This document shows, in pieces, positions 1-5,170 of a stretch of DNA of 7,148 bases. The notes beneath the pieces were generated by a model that had not been told where the DNA came from, did not search any database, and was given only the letters and a program-made list of their open reading frames with translations. Position 1 is the stretch's first letter; each line of letters starts with the position of its first letter. The DNA comes from Pseudomonadota bacterium. Lineage in GTDB: Bacteria > Pseudomonadota > Gammaproteobacteria > UBA5335. The stretch covers positions 1 to 7,148 of the forward strand of contig JAJXTQ010000097.1 in assembly GCA_021783685.1 (NCBI GenBank). Reading direction: 5' to 3'. The translations under genes were made by a program, and so were the position numbers.

Positions 1-91
1 TCCGCCATTTCCCTGCTCGCAAGTCGAGCAACGCTTCGAATTCCGCCGTTATGAATTATTGCTTGAGGCAGGTGGTGAACGGTCCACGCAG
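1..91. other. Left-edge non-coding stretch with a short palindrome
   Basis: No gene can be supported here. The stretch is more AT-rich than its surroundings around 50-62, as expected of an intergenic region beyond the stop of the phosphatase gene. It contains a perfect inverted repeat, TGCTCG (14-19) and CGAGCA (25-30) with a 5-base spacer. On the minus strand an ATG at 8-6 follows an AGGG-like sequence and could be the first codon of another minus-strand gene, but only eight bases are visible, so it is not called as a gene. Confidence 0.4.
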
Positions 92-535
92 TCAGTCTAG
101 CCGCGGACGCCAGTCGGCAACGCAGGCCCTGATTTCCCGCATCGCCTGGTCGAAGGCGCGAGGCCCCTTCTGGAACGGGTCGGCAATCTCGAGATTGGTC
201 CACCGCCCCAGCAGATGAACCCGACCCTGGAGGTAGGGGAAGGTCCGCTCGATCCAGAGCCGATGATGGTGCTCCATGACGAGCACCAGATCGTGGCTCC
301 GCGCCATCGCCTGATCGAATTGACGCGCCTTGTGCGACCGGATGTCCAGACCGTGTTCATCGGCCACCCTGACCGCATCGGGGTGCGGCGCCGAAGCAAC
401 CAGCGCGCCGATCCCGGCTGAGGACACCGCTTCCACCTTGCCGAAACCCTGGTCGGTCAAAACGGCTTCAGCGAGCGGACTGCGACAGATATTGCCGCTG
501 CAGACCATCAGTACCCGAAATTTCCCATTGACCAT
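92..535 (-). CDS. Low-molecular-weight protein tyrosine phosphatase, Wzb/Etp-like
   Basis: Cytoplasmic phosphatase of 147 residues, the normal family length. The P-loop C-x5-R-S is at residues 12-19 (CSGNICRS), with Cys12 the expected nucleophile and Arg18 the phosphate-binding residue. The general-acid loop is the ADPF sequence with Asp119. The stretches SSAGIGALV (38-46), LLGRW (108-112) and EIADPF resemble Wzb/Etp of capsule and exopolysaccharide clusters, which dephosphorylate a Wzc-type tyrosine kinase; that role is inferred, because no kinase lies in view. The ATG at 535 puts the P-loop at the usual N-terminal distance. The reading frame stays open far upstream, but that extension is Arg-rich and antisense to the preceding gene, so it was rejected. 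No good ribosome binding site is seen: AAGGTG lies about 22 bases upstream. The gene lies 97 bases after the secreted-protein gene, separated by a strong hairpin. Arsenate reductase of the same fold is a less likely alternative. Confidence 0.93.
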   Translation of the reverse strand: MVNGKFRVLMVCSGNICRSPLAEAVLTDQGFGKVEAVSSAGIGALVASAPHPDAVRVADEHGLDIRSHKARQFDQAMARSHDLVLVMEHHHRLWIERTFPYLQGRVHLLGRWTNLEIADPFQKGPRAFDQAMREIRACVADWRPRLD

Positions 536-563
536 TGCGACCGAACCGAGGCGACACCTTGCA

Positions 564-622
564 GACACGCCCCGTCCGCAGCACCCGCTCGAGGCCGCGC
601 GGGGCTGTGGACGGGACGTGTC
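564..622. repeat. Long imperfect inverted repeat between the secreted-protein and phosphatase genes
   Basis: The left arm 564-585 pairs with the right arm 601-622: GACACG with CGTGTC, CCCGTCC with GGACGGG, CAGC with GCTG, then CC with GG. There are 19 Watson-Crick pairs of 22, and in a minus-strand transcript one of the three remaining positions is a G-U wobble. The loop is about 15 bases. It starts 11 bases beyond the stop of the secreted-protein gene and ends about 28 bases before the phosphatase start. No T-run follows on either strand, so it is not a classic intrinsic terminator. It may stabilise the upstream mRNA end, attenuate the phosphatase gene, or be a dispersed extragenic palindrome. 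Confidence 0.7.
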
Positions 623-632
623 GATACATCCG

Positions 633-947
633 TCAGGGATTACGGGCCAAGAAAAACCGCGCCAAACCCATCGACGGACCGCCACGACGGCTGCCTTCCG
701 GGTATTGCTTGGCGACCACCGTGCCGTTTCGGCGCGTGACGGTCTTGGTGTTGGTGACCGGGTCGGCAACGATCTGCTTGCGTCCCGGGAACACATAGAC
801 GGTCTTGCCCGTCGCCGGATTGAAGTCGATGCCCCATCCTTGCGTTCCGGTGCTGCCCACCTCGAACGGAGCTGCCGATGCGGGAGCCGCAAAAGCCGCT
901 ACGCCCGCCAGCGCCAGAGCGCCAACCAAACTGCTCGTCCTGCTCAT
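633..947 (-). CDS. Small secreted protein of unknown function
   Basis: A 104-residue protein with a clear Sec signal peptide: MSRT, a hydrophobic core (SLVGALALAGVAAFA, about 6-20), and an Ala-rich site with predicted cleavage after APASA (residue 25). The mature part is about 79 residues, polar, and short of acidic residues. It has Gly/Asn/Thr-rich segments (GSTGTQGWGIDFNPATGKTV, 31-50; VTNTKTVTRRNGTVV, 64-78) that suggest beta-hairpins, and it has no Cys. I do not recognise a family. Two consecutive ATGs occur (950-948 and 947-945); the second was chosen because GGAGGT (958-953) then sits at an ideal 5-base spacing. The first would give one extra Met. The gene starts 46 bases after the stop of the upstream beta-barrel gene, so co-transcription is plausible. 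The mature product would be periplasmic, surface-associated or extracellular. Real-gene confidence rests on the signal peptide plus the strong ribosome binding site. Confidence 0.8.
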   Translation of the reverse strand: MSRTSSLVGALALAGVAAFAAPASAAPFEVGSTGTQGWGIDFNPATGKTVYVFPGRKQIVADPVTNTKTVTRRNGTVVAKQYPEGSRRGGPSMGLARFFLARNP

Positions 948-970
948 CATCCACCTCCAGCCAAGGGTCG

Positions 971-996
971 AAAAATCCGTTCCGGGCCCCGGATCA
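971..996 (-). terminator. Possible weak intrinsic terminator or attenuator after the beta-barrel gene
   Basis: Read on the minus strand, ATCCG (994-990) pairs with CGGAT (979-975) around a GGGCCC-containing loop, and TTTTT (975-971) follows at once. A competing 5-bp stem (993-989 with 985-981) is possible. It overlaps the stop codon of the barrel gene and lies just before the ribosome binding site of the next gene, leaving no space for a separate promoter. It may therefore reduce rather than end transcription. The stem is short. Confidence 0.3.
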
Positions 997-1746
997 GTTG
1001 AAATTAAAACCGAATCCGACCGAAACCGCCAGTTCGGTATCGGCATTAAACCGTTCGGTCACATTGACGGCGCCCACGGTAACCGTCATCGGCAGCCAGG
1101 AATAGGGAGCGACGGATACTGCCGCGTTGGCGAAGCGCCCCGTATACTCACCGATCAAGGCGATCTGCGGCGTGAGATACAGCGCGCCGCTCCCGAAAAT
1201 GTTGGCGCCATCCTCGCCGGGGTCATTGAAGATCTCGGTGCCCGCCCCCAGCGTGACGATGCCGGCAAAGCGGCCGACCGGGATCATCTTCGAGTACGCC
1301 ACGTAGTAGCTGGGATCATTGGCATCCTCCGCCCCGCCCCACACACCAAATCCGTTCACGCCTACGGATACCGCCGAGTAGCCGGGAAGGTTGCGGTGCA
1401 ACTTGAAGGCAAACCCGCCAGACTCGCCGAACGTGTCCTCGCTGTTGTCGCTCGTCAGCGAGGAGAATCCGATGCCGAGTTCCGCGCCCACGTACCGATC
1501 GGGGTCACCGAGGCCGAACGCGATCCCGGCGGACGCATCAAAGTCATCTGCAAGAGTTTGGCCAAACGCGCCCACACCGACACTTCCCCAACTTCCCCCG
1601 AAGCCTACGGGCGTTTCCAGCGAAGGCGATGCAAAGCTCTGCACGGCGATCACCGTGCTCGCCGCCTCCGGCGTCACCTGCCCCCAGGCCGATGCACTGC
1701 CGATGGCCAAGAGTCCTGCAACGCTGCAGCGATACTGATTTGCCAT
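994..1746 (-). CDS. Predicted outer-membrane beta-barrel protein
   Basis: A 250-residue exported protein. Residues 1-22 form a signal peptide (MANQYR, hydrophobic CSVAGLLAIGSASA, likely cleavage near AWGQ). The mature part alternates small/hydrophobic and polar residues in strand-like runs, such as SWGSVGVGAFG (52-62), SAVSVGVNGFGVWGG (124-138), FAGIVTLGAGTEIF (160-173) and ELAVSVGFGFNFN (238-250). Asp/Asn/Gly turns (LGDPDRY, EDANDPS, NDPGEDGAN) separate them. The terminus has aromatic residues at alternating positions (FGFNFN), as in barrel proteins handled by BAM, though the last residue is Asn rather than Phe. No lipobox, no Cys after the signal peptide and no OmpA-like domain are seen. 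I cannot name a family, and porin or passive-channel function is only inferred. The ATG at 1746 gives the signal peptide directly. An in-frame GTG at 1788 would add 14 residues in front of it and spoil it. The ribosome binding site is weak (GGGG). Confidence 0.85.
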   Translation of the reverse strand: MANQYRCSVAGLLAIGSASAWGQVTPEAASTVIAVQSFASPSLETPVGFGGSWGSVGVGAFGQTLADDFDASAGIAFGLGDPDRYVGAELGIGFSSLTSDNSEDTFGESGGFAFKLHRNLPGYSAVSVGVNGFGVWGGAEDANDPSYYVAYSKMIPVGRFAGIVTLGAGTEIFNDPGEDGANIFGSGALYLTPQIALIGEYTGRFANAAVSVAPYSWLPMTVTVGAVNVTERFNADTELAVSVGFGFNFN

Positions 1747-1883
1747 GTTCCAACCCCGAATGATCAATGTGTTATGGCGCTTCCGCACTGGCGCGACCCC
1801 GGGCGAAAGTCATCGCAACGGCGGACGACCTCCCGGCCGGCGTACGCAGCGGCGCAAAGAGACGCTGAAAGACTGACAGCAGC

Positions 1884-1896
1884 GCAATGACATTGC
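1884..1896. repeat. Short perfect dyad upstream of the beta-barrel gene
   Basis: GCAATG and CATTGC flank a single A, giving a perfect 13-base dyad about 140 bases upstream of the barrel start. Its size and symmetry suit a dimeric-regulator operator, but nothing ties it to a particular protein. Confidence 0.35.
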
Positions 1897-1933
1897 AACG
1901 CGGGATGCGGGGCAGGCGCCTATCCATCGTCCC

Positions 1934-1982
1934 GCTGCATGAGACGACGCAGCGCGCGAAACGCGTGCTGCGTCCATGCAGC
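1934..1982. repeat. Strong compound hairpin (20 pairs)
   Basis: The inner stem pairs 1946-1958 with 1962-1974 around an AAA loop: 12 Watson-Crick pairs plus one G-T position. The outer stem GCTGCAT (1934-1940) pairs with ATGCAGC (1976-1982), and the two are separated by an internal loop of 5 and 1 bases. The stem order fits a folded RNA or an extragenic palindrome. No T-run follows on either strand. It lies 104 bases beyond the pirin stop and about 190 bases upstream of the barrel start. Confidence 0.7.
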
Positions 1983-2030
1983 CCGCCACATGCCCCAAGC
2001 GGAGGCGCTTCGCGCACCAATGCAACGCAG

Positions 2031-2054
2031 GTCCGCACTTCGTGTATCGCGGAC
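2031..2054. repeat. Inverted repeat just downstream of the pirin stop
   Basis: GTCCGC (2031-2036) and GCGGAC (2049-2054) are perfect arms with a 12-base loop, 32 bases beyond the end of the pirin gene in its direction of transcription. It may contribute to transcript ending, but no T-run is present. Confidence 0.35.
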
Positions 2055-2085
2055 GAAATCCCGATCGCGCAGGCGTTCGGATGGG

Positions 2086-2955
2086 TCAAACGGCAGGCGT
2101 CTGGAAATCTCCCCGCTCGAAGGCCGCCACGGCTTCCAGCAATTCCTGCCGGGTATTCATGACGAAGGGCCCATAGTGGGCAATGGCCTCATCGAGTGGC
2201 GCCCCACTCAACAGCAGCGCCTGACTGTCCGCCTGCGCAAGGATATCGATCGTCGTACCCGATCGGCTGAAGTGGGCGGTCTGCAGGGCATCGATGCGCC
2301 GTCCCCCGACTTCGATCGCCCCGCGCAACACGACCAGCATGGCCGTCCACCCGTCCGGGAGGACGAACGCGGTCGACCGGTCGGCATGCAGTGTGAGGTC
2401 CCAAACGTTCATCGCCGTGCGGGTCAGCGCCGGGCCCTGCACGCCGGCGTAATCACCGGCAATCACCCGGACGCCCCCGCTGCCGCCGTCGAGCACGATG
2501 GCCGGGATCTGCCCCGAGACCACGGCCTGATAGGCCGGTGCGCGGCGTTTGTCCCGTGCCGGCAGGTTGACCCACAGTTGGGCCATCTCCAGCACGCCGC
2601 CCCGCGCCGTGAATGCCTGAGAATGGAACTCCTCGTGCAGTACGCCCGCCCCCGCTGTCATCCATTGCACGTCGCCCGGCCCGATGACGCCGCTGTTGCC
2701 GGCGGTGTCGCGATGCGCAACCTCGCCCTGATAGACGATGGTCACGGTCTCGAAGCCGCGATGCGGATGCATTCCGACGCCACGGGGTGCATCACTTGGC
2801 GCGAACCGGTGGGGGCCCGCGTAATCGAGCATCAGGAACGGGCTGGCCTGCACCGCGTCCCGCGCGATCGAGACCAGTGTACGCACCGGAAAGCCGTCGC
2901 CTACCCAATGCGTCGAAGCGGACGGCAGGATGCGCGTCAGTTGTTTCTGTGACAT
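2086..2955 (-). CDS. Pirin family protein (bicupin)
   Basis: A 289-residue protein of usual pirin length. The N-terminal cupin carries the metal site: HPHRGFET (63-70) gives His63 and His65, and GVLHEEFH (104-111) gives His107 and Glu109, matching the His-His-His-Glu set of human pirin and E. coli YhhW. The second cupin ends in the family's GAPLDEAIAHYGPFVMNT stretch (251-268) followed by a helical tail ending AFERGDF. Bacterial pirins are cytoplasmic; some have quercetin 2,3-dioxygenase activity, others act as redox or electrophile sensors, and the natural substrate here is unknown. The start at 2955 was chosen because GGAG (2967-2964) lies 8 bases upstream. An ATG at 2973 would place that site inside the gene. 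It is the last of three minus-strand genes (DoxX-like, FMN reductase, pirin), 95 bases after the reductase, and probably shares control by the divergent LysR-type regulator. Confidence 0.95.
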   Translation of the reverse strand: MSQKQLTRILPSASTHWVGDGFPVRTLVSIARDAVQASPFLMLDYAGPHRFAPSDAPRGVGMHPHRGFETVTIVYQGEVAHRDTAGNSGVIGPGDVQWMTAGAGVLHEEFHSQAFTARGGVLEMAQLWVNLPARDKRRAPAYQAVVSGQIPAIVLDGGSGGVRVIAGDYAGVQGPALTRTAMNVWDLTLHADRSTAFVLPDGWTAMLVVLRGAIEVGGRRIDALQTAHFSRSGTTIDILAQADSQALLLSGAPLDEAIAHYGPFVMNTRQELLEAVAAFERGDFQTPAV

Positions 2956-2970
2956 CACACTTTCTCCGCA

Positions 2971-3023
2971 CATGCCGGCGCCGCGCTTCGCCCCCCATCG
3001 ACTGCGGCGCGATGCCGGGCATG
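2971..3023. repeat. Imperfect hairpin between the FMN reductase and pirin genes
   Basis: CATGCC (2971-2976) pairs with GGCATG, read as GGGCATG at 3017-3023 with one extra G. GGC (2977-2979) then pairs with GCC (3014-3016), and further GC-rich pairing continues to about 2986/3007 with single-base bulges. It lies just upstream of the pirin ribosome binding site in the operon transcript. It could tune pirin translation or processing. In DNA this GC-rich, chance pairing is possible. Confidence 0.35.
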
Positions 3024-3050
3024 ACCCATGCGTATGGCCTGCGACCGGTG

Positions 3051-3614
3051 TCAGGGCTGACCCAGGCGCTGAGTCCAGGACGCCAATGCACTCAGAAGCC
3101 GGCCCAGGTGTTCCCGCGTCGCCGCGTGAACCAGCTGGCCGTCGGCGTCGAAACGCTCATGCGCGACGCCGATCATCACCTCCGGCTTGTTGAGCGGGAG
3201 CGCATCGACGCAAACCAGGATCTGGCGCAGGTGATACTGCGCGCGCCCCGTCCCGATGACGCCGGGACTGGCGCCCATGATGGCCGCCGGCTTGCCGGCA
3301 AACGGCTGATCGGGCGGGCGCGAGGCCCAGTCGATGGCGTTCTTGAGCACCCCGGGAACGGAATAGTTGTATTCCGGCGTCACGAACAGCAGCGCATCGG
3401 CCGCCTGGATCTGTGCCCGCAGCCGTTCCACCGGCGGCGGGAAATGCGCCGTGCGCAGATCCTCGTTGTACAAGGGCAGGTCGCCGATCTCGGCCGTCGT
3501 GATGGTCAAGCCGGCCGTGGACGCCAATCCCTGCGCGGCCCGCAGGGCGGCGGCGTTGTAGGAGTCCCGGCGCAGGCTGCCGCAGATCCCGAGCACGTTC
3601 AGCATCTGAGTCAT
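3051..3614 (-). CDS. NADPH-dependent FMN reductase (quinone/azo/chromate reductase-like)
   Basis: A 187-residue flavodoxin-fold oxidoreductase of the NADPH_dep_FMN_red family (YieF/ChrR, ArsH-related proteins), usual length. The phosphate-binding loop for FMN is GSLRRDSYN (12-20). The second signature, TPEYNYSVPGVLKNAIDW (79-96), contacts the isoalloxazine and is highly conserved; GASPGVIGTGRAQ (114-126) is a further glycine-rich loop. Such enzymes transfer two electrons from NAD(P)H through FMN to quinones, azo dyes, chromate and other acceptors in the cytoplasm; the physiological substrate here is not visible. The ATG at 3614 has GGAG (3624-3621) at 6-base spacing. It follows the DoxX-like gene by 28 bases, indicating a shared transcript, and precedes pirin. 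The grouping with a LysR regulator suggests a quinone or electrophile stress role. Confidence 0.95.
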   Translation of the reverse strand: MTQMLNVLGICGSLRRDSYNAAALRAAQGLASTAGLTITTAEIGDLPLYNEDLRTAHFPPPVERLRAQIQAADALLFVTPEYNYSVPGVLKNAIDWASRPPDQPFAGKPAAIMGASPGVIGTGRAQYHLRQILVCVDALPLNKPEVMIGVAHERFDADGQLVHAATREHLGRLLSALASWTQRLGQP

Positions 3615-3642
3615 GAATATCTCCAGGTGTTCGCATGTGAAA

Positions 3643-4062
3643 TCAGCGCGTGCCGCCCAAGGCCAGCCGCCCCGGGCCCTGCGCGGCGGCAAAGAGCAGG
3701 CCGCCGATGAGCGCGGTGTTCTTCCAGAAATGCAGCGACTGCTGGTAGGCCAGCATGGGGTCCGTCTCGCGCCAGTAGCCGTGGAAGATGGGCGTGGCGA
3801 GCGCCGTGAACGCAGCCAGTGCCAGGGCCACCCAGCGCGTCTGCCAGCCCACGAGCAACAGCGCGCCGCCGACCAGTTCCAGCAGCGCGGCGGGCCACAC
3901 CAGCAGTTCCGCCAGGGGCATGCCGTGGGCCTGCATGTAGCCGGCAGTTCCAGCGATGTCGCCGAACTTGGCCAGGCCCGCGCCGATGAAGAGCGGTGCG
4001 ATCAACACCCGTCCCGCTACGGGCAGCACATCGGCAAAGGCATCACGGGAAGTCGTTTCCAT
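3643..4062 (-). CDS. DoxX family inner-membrane protein
   Basis: A 139-residue integral membrane protein with four predicted transmembrane helices at about 16-33, 52-72, 76-94 and 113-128. Family marks include RVLIAPLFIGAGLAKFGD (18-35), MPLAELLVWPAALLELVGG (48-66), FHGYW (93-97) and FWKN (112-115), which are typical of bacterial DoxX/DoxD proteins. Known family members range from thiosulfate:quinone oxidoreductase subunits to parts of oxidant-defence complexes, but most are uncharacterised. I infer a quinone- or redox-linked membrane role, not a defined reaction. The ATG at 4062 is preceded by AGGAG (4072-4068) with 5-base spacing. It is the first gene of the minus-strand operon, divergent from the LysR-type regulator and 28 bases before the FMN reductase, so it is the probable direct target of that regulator. 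Confidence 0.93.
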   Translation of the reverse strand: METTSRDAFADVLPVAGRVLIAPLFIGAGLAKFGDIAGTAGYMQAHGMPLAELLVWPAALLELVGGALLLVGWQTRWVALALAAFTALATPIFHGYWRETDPMLAYQQSLHFWKNTALIGGLLFAAAQGPGRLALGGTR

Positions 4063-4185
4063 ATCGGCTCCTGGTCGAGTATCCGCCCCATCGGCGATGC
4101 GGTAACTTTAGGCGAAACCCGTTTTCCGGGCAGCGCCGCGCGGCCGAACGCCCCGTTCGCCACCACCGAACACCGAGGCGCACCG
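4063..4185. promoter_or_regulatory. Divergent control region of the LysR and DoxX-operon genes
   Basis: The 123-base gap between two diverging starts must hold both promoters and, by the usual LysR layout, the regulator's binding sites. The only AT-rich patch is about 4102-4126. Dyads in it or beside it are CATCG-G-CGATG (4089-4099), CCCG/CGGG (4118-4121 and 4127-4130), GCCGCGCGGC (4135-4144), and the most convincing, CGAACG-CCC-CGTTCG (4145-4159). On the minus strand TAAAGT inside the AT patch is a weak -10 candidate for the DoxX operon; no convincing -35 was found. Confidence 0.6.
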
Positions 4186-5118
4186 ATGAAGTACAGCCTG
4201 GACGACATCCGCACCTTCCTCGCGGTGGTGGAAAGCGGCAGCATCAGCGCCGCAGCCCAGCGCCTGGAACTGACCAAATCGGTCGTGAGCCAGCGCGTCG
4301 TCCATCTGGAAGCGGCGCTCGGGGTCGCGCTCCTGCACCGCTCCAGCCGCGGCGTGCGGGCCACCGACCGCGGGCGGCTGTTCCAGGCCCAGGCCTGCGA
4401 CGCCATCGCCCAGTTGGAACAGGCGGTCGAGGCCGTTGCCGAGGACGACGCCACCCTCACCGGCCTGCTGCGCATCAGTGCGCCGGTGAGCTTCGGGTCC
4501 CTCCACCTTGGGCCGATGCTGTTTGCCTTCATGCGCGCGCATCCCCGTCTGGATCTGGCACTGGACCTGTCCGACCGCATGGTGGACATCGCAGCGGAAG
4601 GCTACGACCTCGCCATCCGCATCACCCGGCTGCCTGCCGATGCGCTCCTCGTTGCAACCCGGCTGGCGGAGAGTCCCCGCATCATCTGCTGCAGCCCGGA
4701 CTACGCGCGCCACCACGGCGTACCGCGCACGCTCGATGACATCCCCCGCCATGCCGGCATCGGCTATGCCCTGAAAGCCGCGCCGCAGCTCTGGCGTTTC
4801 CGGGCCGCCGAGCCGGATGAGCCCGTGCGGGTCCTGACGCCGCGCCAGCGCATTCTCACCAACAACGGCGAGGCGATGCGCGATGCCGCCGTCGCCGGCC
4901 TGGGGCTGGCGATGCTGCCCCTGTTCATCGCCGCGGACGACCTGCGCGCGGGTCGGCTGCTGCAGGTCCTGCCCGATGCGCGACCGGAACCCGATGCGAT
5001 CTACGCCGTCTATCCGCAGCGCCGTCACCGGCTGCGTCGCCTGAGCGCCCTGATCCGCCACCTGCAAGCGGCGCTGGCCGACGTGGCGCCCTGGGACCGG
5101 GACGCGGCCGGCTCGTGA
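4186..5118 (+). CDS. LysR-type transcriptional regulator
   Basis: A 310-residue regulator of normal family length. The N-terminal winged helix-turn-helix covers about 1-60 (DDIRTFLAVVESGSISAAAQ, 6-25; then LTKSVVSQRVVHLEAALG, 29-46; wing near RSSRGVRATDRG). The linker helix follows to about 90, and a periplasmic-binding-protein-like effector domain runs from LLRISAP (94-100) to about 297, with landmarks LDLALDLSD, GYDLAIRI and AAVAGLGLAMLP. The subgroup resembles CrgA-like LysR proteins. The start ATG has GAGG (4175-4178) at 7-base spacing, and the frame further upstream runs through the control region. It is divergent from the DoxX-like / FMN reductase / pirin operon, the standard placement for a LysR regulator and its target. 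The effector is unknown. A Cys168-Cys169 pair in the effector domain could be redox active, but this is speculation. Confidence 0.95.
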   Translation: MKYSLDDIRTFLAVVESGSISAAAQRLELTKSVVSQRVVHLEAALGVALLHRSSRGVRATDRGRLFQAQACDAIAQLEQAVEAVAEDDATLTGLLRISAPVSFGSLHLGPMLFAFMRAHPRLDLALDLSDRMVDIAAEGYDLAIRITRLPADALLVATRLAESPRIICCSPDYARHHGVPRTLDDIPRHAGIGYALKAAPQLWRFRAAEPDEPVRVLTPRQRILTNNGEAMRDAAVAGLGLAMLPLFIAADDLRAGRLLQVLPDARPEPDAIYAVYPQRRHRLRRLSALIRHLQAALADVAPWDRDAAGS

Positions 5119-5125
5119 TCCTCTG

Positions 5126-5162
5126 CGCCGCCGCGCCCGGGGTCGCGGCAGCTTCGGCGGCG
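5126..5162. terminator. GC hairpin between convergent genes, possible shared terminator
   Basis: CGCCGCCG (5126-5133) pairs perfectly with CGGCGGCG (5155-5162), with a 21-base loop that can itself form a small CGCG-based stem. It lies in the 52-base gap between the LysR stop (5118) and the guaD stop (5171), where a two-way transcription barrier is expected. No T-run is present on either strand, so an intrinsic mechanism is uncertain. Confidence 0.4.
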
Positions 5163-5170
5163 GCCGCGGG

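Larger units (their letters stand above)
1747..2085. other. Gene-free, palindrome-rich intergenic region
   Basis: I find no credible protein gene in these 339 bases: the open frames have Arg/Ala/Pro-rich compositions typical of antisense GC-rich DNA, no ribosome binding site and no recognisable motif. It must hold the promoter of the barrel gene (minus strand, 1746) and the 3' end of the pirin transcript (stop at 2086). Inverted repeats follow one another: GCAATG-A-CATTGC (1884-1896), GCGGGA/TCCCGC (1900-1905 and 1930-1935), AGGCGCCT (1914-1921), a large compound hairpin (1934-1982), AAGCG/CGCTT (1997-2010) and GTCCGC/GCGGAC (2031-2036 and 2049-2054). No clear -35/-10 pair or T-run could be assigned. 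Confidence 0.6.

Noticed and set aside
536..892. N-terminal extension of the phosphatase reading frame to a 266-residue protein
   Set aside because: The extension is Arg/Pro-rich, lies across the secreted-protein gene in another frame, has no family match and would move the P-loop far from its usual N-terminal place.
805..1890. Plus-strand open frame of 361 codons opposite the barrel gene
   Set aside because: Antisense frame in GC-rich DNA; composition is Arg/Ala/Pro-rich and no motif is visible, whereas the minus-strand protein has a signal peptide and barrel pattern.
1891..2030. Near-repeat of TGCAACGC at about 1894 and 2021 as a possible repeat or CRISPR-like unit
   Set aside because: Only two short, imperfect copies about 127 bases apart, no regular spacing; likely chance.
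1772..2089. Minus-strand open frame of 105 codons in the gene-free region
   Set aside because: It overlaps the pirin stop, has no ribosome binding site or motif and crosses the palindromes; composition resembles non-coding GC-rich DNA.
1939..2952. Plus-strand open frame of 337 codons opposite pirin
   Set aside because: Antisense to a complete pirin with all metal ligands; His/Arg/Pro-rich translation without family features.
3613..4185. Upstream extension of the LysR reading frame
   Set aside because: It runs antisense through the DoxX-like gene and the control region; the LysR helix-turn-helix starts right after the ATG at 4186, which has its own ribosome binding site.
4108..5067. Minus-strand open frame of 319 codons opposite the LysR gene
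   Set aside because: Shadow frame with Gln/Gly/Arg-rich translation and no motif.
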